From assembly GCA_963920525.1 (NCBI GenBank), contig OY986435.1, forward strand, positions 221,644,899 to 221,708,898: a stretch of 64,000 bases of DNA, read 5' to 3'. The notes under the pieces were generated by a model that worked only from the letters and a program-made list of their open reading frames with translations, did no database searches and had not been told where the DNA came from. Numbering within the stretch: position 1 is the first letter of the stretch; every line of letters begins with the position of its first letter. The position numbers were made by a program, and so were the translations under genes. Below are positions 1 through 10,954 of this stretch, piece by piece. The DNA comes from Dichetophora obliterata (taxonomy: Eukaryota > Arthropoda > Insecta > Diptera > Sciomyzidae).

Positions 1-178
1 AGGTAATATTTCATACGAACGTCAATTTGGGAAAAAATCTACGAACAAAAAGTAGGGGACTCGATTTTAACGATAGAGGTATGGTTCCTTTGGCAAATTT
101 TCATGGAATAACCCATAGAATACGGAAATCATAGGGAAATTGGTGAATTTTTTCACTCCCTACAAATCGACCCGCCCT
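1..178. mobile_element. Possible terminus of a TA-inserting DNA transposon or MITE
   Basis: Read on the minus strand, the block opens TTAGGGCGGGTCGATTTG and runs inward into a moderately G-rich stretch, while its outer edge abuts a TA microsatellite. Such an edge is typical of elements that insert at TA. The other end lies outside the window, so neither an inverted repeat nor a target duplication can be shown. The transposon reading is inference. Confidence 0.25.
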
Positions 179-180
179 AA

Positions 181-227
181 TATATATATAAATATATATA
201 TATATATACATATTTACATATATGTAG
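181..227. repeat. TA-rich microsatellite
   Basis: Imperfect run of TA/ATA units, at the edge of the putative transposon end to its left. Confidence 0.8.
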
Positions 228-235
228 TTCATATA

Positions 236-1630
236 TATGAACAATTTGGCTCATTGAGGACATTTAAAGAATATTTATGTATATTTATATAATAAAAATT
301 ACGTATTAAACCTGCAAAATAATTAATGCTTTCAGTAGTAATTGAATAACTAAAGTCTGCTTATCCTAAGCATTCTATTTTTTTAAACTGTTTAGCTTTA
401 ATTTCTTATATGAATTATATAGATATTTCTTAATTAATTTATAGTTATATAATTTATATTAATTTATATTTTTTATTTATAGATATTTCTTAATTTTATA
501 ATATTCTATTTTTAATACACAACGCAATATAGAAATGGTGAACATGTATATTGTGTGTCATGATATAAATAGATATAAATAAGTTTTAATTTTTATATTA
601 CGTCAATAATGAAATAATTTAAATAAATCACTCAAATTATATGTATTTTTGATATGGTAATACTTTTGCTTAAAAGAAATAGTTTCAGTAATATCTAAAA
701 AATTTAATAAATTGCTATAAGCTCTTAACAAAAATAATTCTAATACTATATGCCGACTGTAGCTACACGATTAGAATTCGTAACTTGTACAAAAAATTTC
801 CAACTAACTGCGCCAACAACAATTACCAAGGAAATCTACAAACAAGGACACACAGAGAAGAACAAGATCATGGCGGAACTTTTAAAACTTTTTGATTTCA
901 TCCTTCATGTAGGACGGGCTGCAGTATGAGCTTTCGCACATCCTACATGTCCGTCCGACCTGTCAAATCCATCCTACATGTAGGAAAGTCCAAAACCCCC
1001 TATTATCATGAAAATTCTTATATAGCAGTAAAGCGGTCCGTGGCAGGACAACGTCTTCCAGGGAATACTAATATTTTATACATAGGTTTTCGCTTCGGTT
1101 GGCAGTCCTCTCACTGCTATACAATTTTTATCTATACATGGATTTATAAAAGCTAAAAACTTTTTATAGTTTTTTTTGTATGGCTGAAAGTTTAGGCAAA
1201 AAAGGGGGGTTTTTTGTACATTTTTTTTCAATGCATGCCATTTTTTTCTATTTTTTTTTACTTACGTAGGTTGAGTGCTCAACTACAATCCTTAACTCAA
1301 GAATGCACTTTGATTTTTTACTTTCAGACGCTTTTTAAATGCTGGAGACGAGAAGCCAATTGCAACAATCTTTTAAACACGCTAACTTTAACGCCCTGTA
1401 GAAAATTAACAACAACTATTAAGGCAAAAACAAAAGTTTTTTTTACTTCCCCATGAATAATTCTTTATTGTGTAAAAACTATGAATCATTAAAATGAATA
1501 ACACTAGGTAAAAAAAAATTATTAAAAAAAGTGTTTTTTATAGCTACACACTGTAATAGTACCTTAAGATTATGAAGAAACATCAAAGTGAGCAGCCCAT
1601 TTTCGTGAAGAGCTGAGCAGTTTTTTTCAA
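236..1630. other. AT-rich non-coding DNA
   Basis: No credible gene is seen. Short open frames near 926-1456 have no recognisable motif and lie in simple-sequence DNA. The palindrome CCTACATGTAGG is present at 973-984, with related CCTACATGT copies nearby. Confidence 0.5.
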
Positions 1631-1712
1631 TTCCTCTAAATAGTCTATCCCTTTCCTTTCGGGTCAAAGACCAAATCTTGTTTGTATAAGGAGCATGCCT
1701 TGGTTCTTTGAT
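1631..1712 (+). repeat. Dispersed repeat, copy 1 of 2
   Basis: About 80 bp that recur, with scattered mismatches, at 28122-28202. Both copies contain CTATCCCTTTCCTTTC followed by a GTTTGTATAAGG block and then a run of A. The family is not recognised. Confidence 0.6.
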
Positions 1713-2079
1713 TTAAAAAAAAATTTTCGGATCTGCAAGTGTGTTTTCATCGTCAATTAAAATAAGGTTTTACAGTGTCGATATCAATAGCGAACTGAAA
1801 TTTGGTGAGTACTGTTTCTTATTTATGTATGGATTTTTTATGTAGACACGTGTAATTTTTTTGATTAATTAAACATTGAATAGTTTGTTTTCGTCTTAAT
1901 AGCTAAATTTTTACCGCAATATTGTAATTAAACTAAGGTGACAACAATTGAATCCAAAAAACAAAAATTCAACTATTGGCAGGGGGTGCCAATAACTGAA
2001 TTTGATGTTATTACAACAACTGATACTGCCAGTCATTATAATTTTATCTAGGGCCAACAATTGAATACATACTTCATAT

Positions 2080-2420
2080 TTTCATATAAAATCGACAAAA
2101 GAAAGAGCTCGTATGATGAAAGAATTTTACAAATATCTCTATCAGCAATTAGAAATTCCAAATTTCTAAAAAATCTTCAGCCAAAAAATATAGGGTACCA
2201 CGTTCCACACTCCAATTTCGTCTGGGTCAAAAAATTTTTAAAATTTGGCCAGGCTTACAAACTGTTTAAGAGAAACGGAAAAAGAAGCAATTGTAGATTG
2301 GTTGAAATTCTCCCAGCGGAAAGTGACGTTAAATCAGAAAATTGTGGCCTTAGGAGATTGCACTTATTGGCATCTAAGTACCGTTATTTTCATGTTTTTG
2401 CCTACTGGTTTTTCAAATAA
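2080..2420 (+). pseudogene. pogo-type transposase, N-terminal remnant
   Basis: Three reading frames joined in order give a psq/CENP-B-like helix-turn-helix start. The first frame (from about 2090) reads KRKSSYDERILQISLSAIRN. A second frame continues ISKKSSAKKYRVPRSTLQFR, the 'AAKKYGVPRSTL' signature of pogo/Tigger DNA-binding domains. A third frame continues ETEKEAIVDWLKFSQRK, which matches the CENPB-type second helix-turn-helix. At least two frameshifts and a stop after LQTV break it. The catalytic DDE region is not visible downstream. No flanking inverted repeats were found. The family assignment rests on these motifs; a distant psq-domain gene is the alternative but is unlikely given the decay. 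Confidence 0.5.
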
Positions 2421-2923
2421 GCAACACCCTGTAACTAACGAACCCGGGCACCGAGGACTTTCAAATTTTTGCCAGTTCATATTTGAGTAAAGACTAACAC
2501 ATATCTGACCTCAAAAAATGTGGAGCCCCACCCATTTTAATTCTGACATTAAAGGGTTAAAGTCCCACTAAATGTTTTAAAAAAATAATTGTGTTTACCA
2601 AAATTTTTTTTGTAAAACATGTCAAAGCTAAAATTTCACATTAATATTTAAAAATTGTAGAGCTGTCTTTATAACTTATAATAAATTAATCAATATCTTT
2701 ATTATTATACCCTAGTCTTAGATGAAATTTTTATGCTAATTTTTTGTGATTTATTTTTAATCTTTATGTACTTAAGAATAGTTCAGTTTTTTTGTAAATG
2801 GAATGCATGAATAATTTCATTTTTAAATAAAATCTGTATTATTTTTTATCTGACAGCTAGGTATGTAGGCAACTATGAAAAATAAAGGATTAGTTTTTAT
2901 GATTTAAAAAATATAATATTACT
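2421..2923. other. AT-rich DNA without a visible gene
   Basis: No open frame or motif of note. The 3' side leads into ACTAGCTTAAACCCGGCGCG at 2922, a start motif also met at about 29272 and 44540 (see those entries). Confidence 0.4.
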
Positions 2924-3445
2924 AGCTTAAACCCGGCGCGTTGCTGCCGCGGCCCCGTTGATGGCCCGAATTCCATGGCTATGTGACCTATAACTCAAAA
3001 GCTATTGAGTTCTCAAATTTAGATGGCATTGGAGGTGCCATGTCCCCTTGTCCAACGCCATAAAAAGTTATCAGTAAAACTTCATGTATAAATTTAGTTC
3101 CAATACTTAATTCTGAGGCTGTGCGGCCTATAACTCAAAAGCTATTCGATATTGTAAATTTGGATTGTATGGTAGGTGCCACGCTTATTTCCCCAACTCC
3201 CATAAAATGTTATCAGTGAAACGCCACGTGTAAATTGTGGTCAAATACCGAATTCCGAGGCTGTGCGGCCTATTACTCCAAAGCTATTCGATATCGAAAA
3301 ATTCGGTTGTATGGCAGGTGCCACGCCCCCTTGTACAACTCCCATAAAATGTTTTCAGCGAAGCGGCACGTATAAATTGTGGTCGAATAACGAATTTCGA
3401 GGCTAAGCGGCTTATAACTCCAAAGAAATTCGAAATAAGATTACA
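2924..3445 (+). repeat. Tandem array 1 of a ~141-bp repeat
   Basis: Four degenerate units begin near 2983, 3121, 3263 and 3404 (spacing 138-142). Each carries a TGCGGCCTATAACTC block, AAAGCTATTCGATATCG, a GGTGCCACGCCCCC block and CATAAAATGTTATCAG. The same unit recurs at 5541-5885 and 41807-42260. No long open frame is shared between units, so this is a minisatellite-like repeat, perhaps internal to a larger transposon. Confidence 0.75.
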
Positions 3446-3456
3446 GCCAGCTATTA

Positions 3457-4447
3457 TGGGTCGTCCATAAACTACGTTATTTCCGATTTTTTTACCCCCC
3501 TCCCCCTGCGTTACTTTTCATAGTGCTTTTCAAAACACCTTCCCCCCCCCCCCTAAAGTAACGTGACATATGAAATTAATTTATGCGAATGATTATATAT
3601 TTTGACTAGCTCTCACAATTTTCACTAGTATTAGTGACTAGTATGACTAGATACATGAAAGGAACAATTGGAAAAAAACCAATAATTAATATCATCTGTA
3701 AAAGCTATTCCATCTGCGATACAAGATTCATTGCTCTCAATCACTGGGATAGAAGAAGCTGGTAGCTTTGTTGAGGATTCTTCAAAATAGAATTTTTCAT
3801 CGGATTCTATGTCGACCCATTCAGGTCAATCCTCATTTCTAACGCAAAGAAATTGACCTGGTCTTTGAGAGAGTACCCTTACAGGCTGCACCCGAGCTGC
3901 ACCAAGTTCTGTGTTTTTGTGTAAATCCTTTCTGAAAATTGATTTATTTAAATAGTATTTTTTATTCCGATTTATTGTAAACGATATAATACAAACTTAT
4001 GGCAATTCATAGAAGTTTTAAAACAAAATATCAGCCGCAGGTAGGACCTTGAACCGATTTCTTCTTTCTGAGAAGGACAGTACATGTCATACGGTATCTC
4101 CTTTGATCAAGAACCTTCAGGCCTTAACGTCAAAGCCTGTCGCAAAAGCAAAGACCCAAATTTTTCAGACGTGTGCTGAGATGGTGAAGGAAAAGGTTCC
4201 TGTGTCGAGGGAAAAGGTGGTGGAAGAAATCGTTGAAACAAAAGTTAACCATCAATTTAGACGATCAAACATAAACATGTAAGGTTAAAAATTTTTGAAA
4301 TGATTGTGTTATTGATTAGAGGTTTTTCGTCGATTTTTTAAATTTTTGGTAACGTTACAATATCTAAACACCTCCCCCCCCTACCGTTACTTATCGTAGT
4401 GCATTTCAAAACCCCCTAAATTGGTAACGTAGTTTATGGACGACCCC
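3457..4447 (-). mobile_element. Unclassified TIR transposon, copy A (minus orientation)
   Basis: The ends are inverted copies of GGGGTCGTCCATAAACTACG (first base T at the left end) and are flanked by TTA on both sides (3454-3456, 4448-4450), so a 3-bp target duplication is likely. It is an internally deleted relative of copy B at 6124-9416. On the minus strand it keeps the downstream exon of the same gene, continuing past the point where B is interrupted, and so shows the uninserted sequence for both insertions carried by B. A 5-bp deletion relative to B lies in the zinc-finger exon near 4046. A 3-bp TTA duplication is compatible with PIF/Harbinger or some CMC-type elements, but no catalytic domain is visible, so the superfamily stays open. 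Confidence 0.7.
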
Positions 4448-5540
4448 TTACTTAAATTTGTTAGATATTGGGTGCCAATTATTACGTTTTTATGGGTGCT
4501 TATAACTGTGGTAATATGTGGTACTCAAGTGCCAACGATTGTCGTAATCCATGTGCCAATAATTGTGGTTTTCAAAAGACTTTTTTATTTTGAATTAAAT
4601 TGTGAGCTTTAGATCAAGTAAGTTTTTAAAGAAGGCAACAAACAACAACTGTATAGAGTCAATCACTTAGCTGACTAGACAGTCTGTTTCGGAAATCGCT
4701 ACACTTTCCTTTTCAGTAGTCTTTGAGCGATTAAGCTGTGATCAACTCACTGTTTAAACCAGTGTATGAGTGCGCAGATTTTGGAATTCATTCTTTTGAA
4801 TTGTATGGATGCTAATCATATGACATTTCAAAGCAGTAGGCTATTTATAGATTACCGCCATCAACTCTACCAAGGTTGCCATCTGTTCTAGTTGCTTCTT
4901 TATTTATTTCAATATTCATTGGTGTTCGACAGTTTGTTGAAATGCACCATAGAAATGAAACGAGTTTTTTGCTTCGCCAGAAGCTAGTGTTCTAGCTGAA
5001 AGGTGGCTATTTTCACAACCAAATGTTCAATTGCACATGACTTTGACCGAAATCGATCAATTATTAGATTATTTAATCAATATGACATTAATTAAACTTA
5101 TTTGGCCGTGCTCCGCCATAGTTAGTTAATTAGTTTTATGATCTATGAAATTATTACATGAATTAAATTGTGAGCTTTAGATCAAGTAAGATTTTAAAGA
5201 AGAAGTAAGTTTGTCTTTTATTTTTATTCTCAAAAAATGCAGAGAGTTCATATAAATGTGTTAAAAATTGCTTTAAATAAAGAATTTCTCAAAAAATAAA
5301 ATAAAATTCCAAAAAGAACATTCACTTAAAAACAGAATGAATGCTATAGGCTACAAGGTGAAATTTCCTTATGGGTGCCAATGATTGTGGTCGGTACGCT
5401 ATTTGCCGCCATAGTAACAGAAACGAGCTACTGCTTTGTTCTTTAAATTCAAATTCAATGGAATTTCTTGTTGATCTATCGTTGTTTGACCAACATTTTG
5501 ACGAACAATTTTATGTGTACCATGTTTTTCGAATACTGAA
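4448..5540. other. Non-coding DNA with a 31-bp direct repeat
   Basis: A 31-bp sequence starting GAATTAAATTGTGAGCTTTA occurs at 4592-4622 and again at 5160-5190. Degenerate copies of a GTGCCAAT-x-ATTGTGG phrase occur near 4480, 4530, 4555 and 5377, and related wording appears near 1985. No gene is seen. Confidence 0.45.
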
Positions 5541-5885
5541 TTCCGAGGTTGTGCGACTTATAACTCAAAAGCTATTCGGTATCGGAAATTTGGGTTGTTA
5601 GGGAGGTGCCACGCCCCTTTGTCTAAAGGTCATAAAATGTTATCAGTGAAACTGCAATTGTGTAAATTGTGGTCGAATACCTAATTCCTAATTCCGAGGC
5701 TGTGCGGCCTATAACTCCAAAGCTATTCGATATCGCAAATTTCGGTTGCATGGGAGTTGCCACGCCCCCTTGTGCAACTCCCACAAAATATTATAGGTGA
5801 AGCGGCTCGTGCAAATTGTGGTCTAATACCGAACTCCGAAACTGTGCGGCTTATAACTTCAAAGCTATTCGAATTTGACCCCTTC
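5541..5885 (+). repeat. Tandem array 2 of the ~141-bp repeat
   Basis: Units start near 5551, 5702 and 5843 and share the blocks described for array 1. The order array 1, copy A, intervening DNA, array 2 suggests that copy A inserted into or beside a longer repeat carrying these units. Confidence 0.7.
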
Positions 5886-6756
5886 CCCCACCCTAGTGAG
5901 ATATCGTGAGATTTGGCTCGGCCCCCTCCTCTAATCTTACTTGAAATTGTTCGAAATGCATGTTTTCAGAGTTAATATGTTAATCTATGCTTCATTGTAT
6001 TAATCTACGTTAATCTATGTTAATCTAAGCTTCGCAGCTCTCGTCGAATCGTGCGTTCGGCTAGCCGGTGGTTAAACATTCTACGGGCTACTATGTTACT
6101 TTGTGGCGCTCGCATACTACTTAGGGGTCGTCCATAAACTACGTTACCAATTTAGGGGGGGAGGGGTTTTGGGGGGGAAGATATTGTAACGTTACCAAAA
6201 ATTTAAAAAATCGACGAAAAACCGCTAATTAATAACACAATCATTTCAAAAATTTTTAACCTTACATGTTTATGTTTGATCGTCTAAATTGATGGTTAAC
6301 TTTTGTTTCAACAATTTCTTCCACCACCTTTTCCCTCGACACAGGAACCTTTTGGTATTCCTTCACCATCTCAGCACACGTCTGAAAAATTTGGGTCTTT
6401 GCTTTTGCGACAGGCTTTGACGTTAAGGCCTGAATGTTCTTTATCAAAGGAGATACCGTATGACATGAACTGTCCTTCTCAGAAAGAAGAAATCGGTTCA
6501 AGGTCGTGTCCTACCTGCGGCTTGTATTTCGTTTCTAAAACTTCTATGAATTGCCATAAGTTTGTATTATATCGTTGACAATAAATCGGAATAAAAAATA
6601 CTATTTAAATAAATCAATTTTCAGAAAGGATTTACACAAAAACACAGAACTTGGTGCAGCTCGGGTGCAGCCTTTAAGGGCACTCTGTCAAAGACCAGGT
6701 GAATATCTTTGCGTTAGAAATGAGGATTCACCTGAATGGGTCGACATAGAATCCGG

Positions 6757-8771
6757 CTCTATGAAATAAGACCCCAGGAAATAAGGCCCCAAACAATTCC
6801 ATACAAAACAACAACACAAATAATAGGGATATTATTTCCTATTTTAGGGCTTTATTTCATTTTTGAACAAATGAGGCTTTGTTTCATAATGAAATAAGGC
6901 CCCAAGAGTAAAATGAAATAAGGACCCAAAAATTATTTTAGGAATTAAAAGCATTAATATTTGTGGTGTTTTTTCGATTTTTGTGGCCTTATTTAATTTT
7001 TTAAATTAGGTTTTTATTCCATTGTAAAATAGCCACCAAAAATTTCAACACTCCTTGCGGGTCAGACTTGGATACGATTGTTATAACAACTTTTCGATTT
7101 TTGTTATTTAAAATCAATTAAAAATTTCTCAATTGAAAAATTTTTTAAAAATATGTTAAGTTTTGATATTTTTGCCACTTAGTGAGGCCATAATAAAAAA
7201 TTAAAAAATTAAATTAATTGTGAAAAATTTCGTGGCAAAAGAAGGACCAGTGAACTTCTCTATGTCCTCGATCAAAAAATGATATATAGAAAAAAATCCA
7301 CTTATAAAACTATAACAAAATATGAATGTCGGCAAGAGACCTGTAAAGCAAGAGTTAGCCTTTTGTCGGAAGGAAAATTTTGCGACGTTCGCACTTCACA
7401 AGATCTCTTAGGAGTAGGAAAACAACTCTTTGAACTTAAATTGGACTCTATTGAAATTAAACTTCAGGTACAAAATATAAGAGAACTAACAAAGTTTTCT
7501 TTATGATTACATATTTGTAAATTAAGATAGAATTACAAAACTATAATTATATCGTCTAAGCTCAAACGATTTGGATTACAAATTTATAAAAATATTTCGT
7601 GCAGGGGAAATGAATTCTTGAAGATATTAATTCATTCATGTTTACAAATAAATATGATAGCAATTAAAGGGTGTTTGTATTTATCGTGGGGTCATTTTTC
7701 ATAAATTTTGGGGTGCTATTTCCTTAATATTAGGGATTGATTCCGTTTTAAGATTTGAGGCCTTTTATTTTGGGGTGCATTTTTGCGCAGCCTTTTAAGA
7801 AACTGGCATATTTAAGTACGGGGCTTTAGTTTATTTCGGGCATAGTTGAAGAATGTGAAAACTCAAATTTTACAATTTTACATTTCATTTTAAATTTCAG
7901 GCCACTTTCAAGTGGTTTGGAAATTATAGGGTTCCAAAATTGTAAAAATTGGATTGAAAAACTAGTGATAATTTTTTATTTTCATACAAAACTAATAAGT
8001 ATGGTATTAAAAGAAAGGCTATTCTGTTACCTATTCAACGAGCCATTTGTCATAAAAATCCATTAATTTCTTTTAAAGATATATTGTTTTACGTATTATG
8101 CACTGCTTACACAAATTATGTTTCATAATAAAGAGAATTATATCAAGTACTGTAGACAGCGTAGCCGGTGTTTGACTTTCTGAGGGTTATTATCTCTGAG
8201 CAGCGGCCGAAGGCCGCCTATTAAAAAGATAATTAAGTTGGACTTCCAGCAACATGTATATATTCATGTATAGAAAAACAAATTTTCACATTTGGAGCCA
8301 CGAGTTATACTTCGTATTTCTTAAAGTACTCAAAGGATTTCATTTATTGTTATCTCATTTAAAAGATCACCTTTTTGTACATTTTATTTCATATTAAAAA
8401 AATTTGGTCGTTTTCATATACATACTTGAAATGGCAATTTTTTGCAATTTTGAACCCCTATAACTTCTAAGCCACTTGAGAGAAATTTTTCAGAAATGGA
8501 CTTGGAAGGCTTTAAAACATATGATTTAGAATTTTAAAATTCGAGTTTTCATTATTCTTCAATTGTTCCTTTATTTCATAAGAACTTGTTCCATAATGAA
8601 GTATAGCCCCAATTTTGGGGCCTTATTTCATTTTAGGTTGGGGCTTTATTTCGTCGAATTGGGGCTTTATTTCGTAGGGTGTTATTTCATCATGAAATAA
8701 ATCCCCATATTTGGGGCCTTATTTCGTTTTTGTGTTGGGGCTTTATTTCCTGGGGCCTTATTTCACAGGGC
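6757..8771 (+). mobile_element. MULE-like (FLYWCH-bearing) transposon inserted in copy B
   Basis: Its ends are imperfect inverted repeats (left CTCTATGAAATAAGACCCC, right inverse CCCTGTGAAATAAGGCCCC). The GAAATAAGGCCCC motif recurs several times inside both ends. The 12-bp sequence CATAGAATCCGG is present on each side (6745-6756 and 8772-8783), while copy A has it once (minus strand, 3800-3811, one mismatch). The interior encodes a FLYWCH-type zinc finger, a domain often attached to Mutator-like transposases. A TSD of 9-12 bp would fit that group. No MULE catalytic domain is visible. Confidence 0.65.
7231..7506 (+). pseudogene. FLYWCH-type zinc-finger fragment
   Basis: Reading from 7231 without an ATG gives RGKRRTSELLYVLDQKMIYR, then KKSTYKTITKYECRQETCKA and RVSLLSEGKFCDV. 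The order (RGK..L, aromatic-x-Y, aromatic-x-C, CKARV) is that of FLYWCH fingers; the expected final His is not seen (DVRTSQ). The frame stays open to 7506 with no further recognised motif. In MULE transposases this domain lies N-terminal to the DDE core and is thought to bind DNA. The core is absent here, so this is a relic. It lies inside the element bounded at 6757-8771. Confidence 0.5.
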
Positions 8772-8866
8772 CATAGAATCCGGTGAAAAATTCTATTTTG
8801 AAGAATCCTCAACAAAGCTTGATATTAATTATTGATTTTTTTCCAATTGTTCCTGTAATGTATCTA

Positions 8867-9232
8867 CCCAGCAGCCGATTTGCCAGTGGCTACCATAGAA
8901 CTAATACAGAATAAATTACCAGTTAAGGAAGCATTACTTTTTTCAAAAAGTAATGCGTCTGCATATAGCAGAAGTAATTAACTCATACCTCATTACCTGT
9001 AATGTAGCATACAAGGAAATGTAATGCAGTGATTTTTATAACTTAATACAAGTAGTATGTTACTCCATAACTTCTAGGTAATGCTGAAGGGAGGCGATCA
9101 CTTACCTCCTGTCTCATTCAATGTTAAATGTAAGGCCTTTTATGCATAGTAAGGTAATATAGTCGGAAGTAGTGGTCATTACAAGGTAATTGATGCTTCA
9201 TATATTCGGAATAAATTCCATCCCTTACTGGG
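8867..9232. mobile_element. MITE inserted at TA inside copy B
   Basis: The ends are CCCAGCAGCCGAT and, inverted from the right, CCCAGTAAGGGAT, flanked by TA (8865-8866, 9233-9234). Copy A lacks it; its matching sequence is at 3631-3655 on the minus strand. The inside is rich in GTAATG/CATTAC motifs and has no open frame. Confidence 0.6.
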
Positions 9233-9419
9233 TAGTCACTAATACTAGTGAAAATTGTCAGAGCTAGTCAAAATATATAATCATTCGAATGAATTAATTT
9301 CATGTGTCACGTTACTTTAGGGGGGGGAGGGGTTTTGAAAAGCACTACGAAAAGTAACGCAGGGGCAGGGGGGTAAAAAAACCGGAAAATCAGTAAAGTA
9401 GTTTATGGACGACCCCTTA

Positions 9420-10954
9420 CTTACTTAGTTGGCGCTACAACCGTATGTCGGTCTTGGCCTTATCTAAGAATTTGCGCCAGCCATTTCTGTCTTTCGCTTG
9501 CTGGCGCCAGTTTGAAATTCCAAGCTTCGTTAGATTATCCTCTACTTGGTCTTTCCAACGAAGATGCGGTCGTCCTCTTCTGCGTTGACCGCCGCTGGGT
9601 ACCGAATCGAATGTTTTCTTCACTGGAGCATCGTCTTTCATGCGCTGACATGACCACGCCAGCGAAGCCGCTCAATTTTAATGCGTTTGACTATGTCGAT
9701 GTCAGCGTACAGCTCATACAGTTCATCATTCCATCGAATTCGGTGCTCGCCATTGACGCAGATTGGTCCGTAGCTCTTACGAAGAATCTTTCTCTCAAAT
9801 GCTCCTAAAGTCCTTTCATCTGAGCTGCTCAGCGTCCAGGTTTGTGATGCATAGAGTAGGACGGGCATGATGAGCGATTTATAGAGCCGAGAGAGTGCTC
9901 TGCTTCTCAATTGCCTACTGAGCCCAAAGTAACACCTGTTGGCAAGAGTTATTCTTCGTTTGATCTCAATGCTGATGTCGTTGGTTTAGTTTATGCTGGA
10001 TCCCAGATAAACGAAATCCTTCACTACTTCGAAGGAGGTATTGTCAACTGTAACGTGGGTTCCAAGACGCTGGGACTGTTTGTTTGTTGACACCAAGTAT
10101 TTCATCTTATCTGCATTCACTGCCAGACTCATTCGACTTGACTCTCTTTCTGAAAAATGCTGCACTGACTTCGCTCGCGCGTATTATGGCCAATGATATC
10201 TATGTCATCAGCATACGCAAGCAGCATAACACTCTTGTAGAATATTGTGCCACTACGTCTCAAATCAGCAGCTCGGATGATCCTTTCCATCATTAGGTTG
10301 AAAAAGTCGCACGATAAGGAATCACCTTGTCTGAAACCTCGTTTGGTAACAAATGGTGAGGAGAGGTCCTTCCCGATTTCAACTGCACTGCTGGTGTTGC
10401 TCAGTGTCATCCTGCAAAGTCGTATTAGTTTTGCAGGTATACCAAATTCAGACATGGTGGAGTACAGGTGCTTCCTTATTGGGCTGTCGAAGGCGGCTTT
10501 GTAGTCGACAAAAAGATGGTGGGTGTCGACTTGTTTTTCTTGAGTCTTCTCCCAGATTTGTCGTAGCGTGAAAATCTGGTCGATGGTGGACTTTCCAGGT
10601 CTGAAGCCACACTGTTAAGGTCCGATCAGTTCGTTTACAATGGGCTTCAATCTTTCACATAAAACGCTCGACAGGACCTTATATGCGATATTAAGAAGGC
10701 TTATTCCACGGCAATCGGCACATGTAGTGGGATCGCCTTTCTTGTGGATTGGGCAGAGCACACTGAGATTCCAATCGTTCGGAATGCATTCTTCCAACCA
10801 TATTCTGCAAAGAAGCTCGTGAATGCATTTGAGTAGAGCTTCGCCTCCGTTCTTAAACAGCTCAGCAGGTAAGCCATCAGCTCCCGCGGCTTTGTTATTT
10901 TTAAGCCTAGTTATAGCTGTCAGAACTTCATCATAGTCGGGCAGCGGAACCTCG
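9420..10954 (-). mobile_element. 5'-truncated non-LTR retrotransposon (LINE), copy 1
   Basis: Minus-strand fragments encode reverse transcriptase (RT) and the C-terminus. In order they hold NNKAAGADGLPAELFK, CPIHKKGDPTTCADCRGIS, CGFRPGKSTIDQ, RGFRQGDSLSCDFFN, the catalytic box LAYADDID, and the C-terminal blocks ICVNGEHRIRWNDELYELYA and GRPHLRWKDQVEDNLTKLG. Frameshifts and stops (one after ELIGP near 10615) disable it. The 3' end is a short CTTA/TAAG microsatellite tail abutting the right TTA of transposon B. Homology to copy 2 (22982-24643) ends at about 10954, which marks 5' truncation. A microsatellite tail and this RT type suggest an RTE-like clade, but the clade is inferred by eye. Confidence 0.75.

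Larger units (their letters stand above)
6303..8835 (+). pseudogene. C2H2 zinc-finger C-terminal exons of the transposon A/B family gene
   Basis: The plus strand encodes a proline/serine-rich segment and then SRSCPTCGLYFVSKTSMNCH up to 6559. A GT-AG intron (6560-6624) interrupts the codon after this His. Splicing gives a C-x2-C-x12-H-x4-H finger whose last His comes from exon 2 (KKDLHKNTELG). Exon 2 continues RPGEYLCVRNEDSPEWVDIE, then the MULE-like insertion intervenes at 6757-8771, and the frame resumes at 8784 (EKFYFEESSTKL), ending at a TGA at 8833-8835. Copy A encodes the same exon on its minus strand with an extra segment before its end, so B also carries an internal deletion. The protein is not recognised; a DNA-binding or nuclear role is only suggested by the zinc finger. 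The intact-looking opposite-strand frame at 6262-6501 is treated as a shadow. Confidence 0.45.
6124..9416 (+). mobile_element. Unclassified TIR transposon, copy B, carrying two younger insertions
   Basis: Termini GGGGTCGTCCATAAACTACG and its inverse, flanked by TTA (6121-6123 and 9417-9419). It lies opposite to copy A. After removing a 2.0-kb MULE-like insertion (6757-8771) and a 366-bp MITE (8867-9232), the rest is about 0.9 kb and aligns with copy A. Both copies have G- or C-rich runs just inside the ends. The gene inside is described separately. No DDE catalytic region is present, so both copies look non-autonomous. Confidence 0.7.

Noticed and set aside
6262..6501. Open frame present in both transposon copies (also 4049-4282)
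   Set aside because: It begins with TTG, is antisense to the spliced zinc-finger exon, and has no motif. The 6-bp indel between copies keeps the frame on every strand, so it is not evidence for coding.
9512..10571. Plus-strand open frames across LINE copy 1 (and 23061-23956 across copy 2)
   Set aside because: They are antisense shadows of the minus-strand reverse transcriptase, which has the recognisable motifs.
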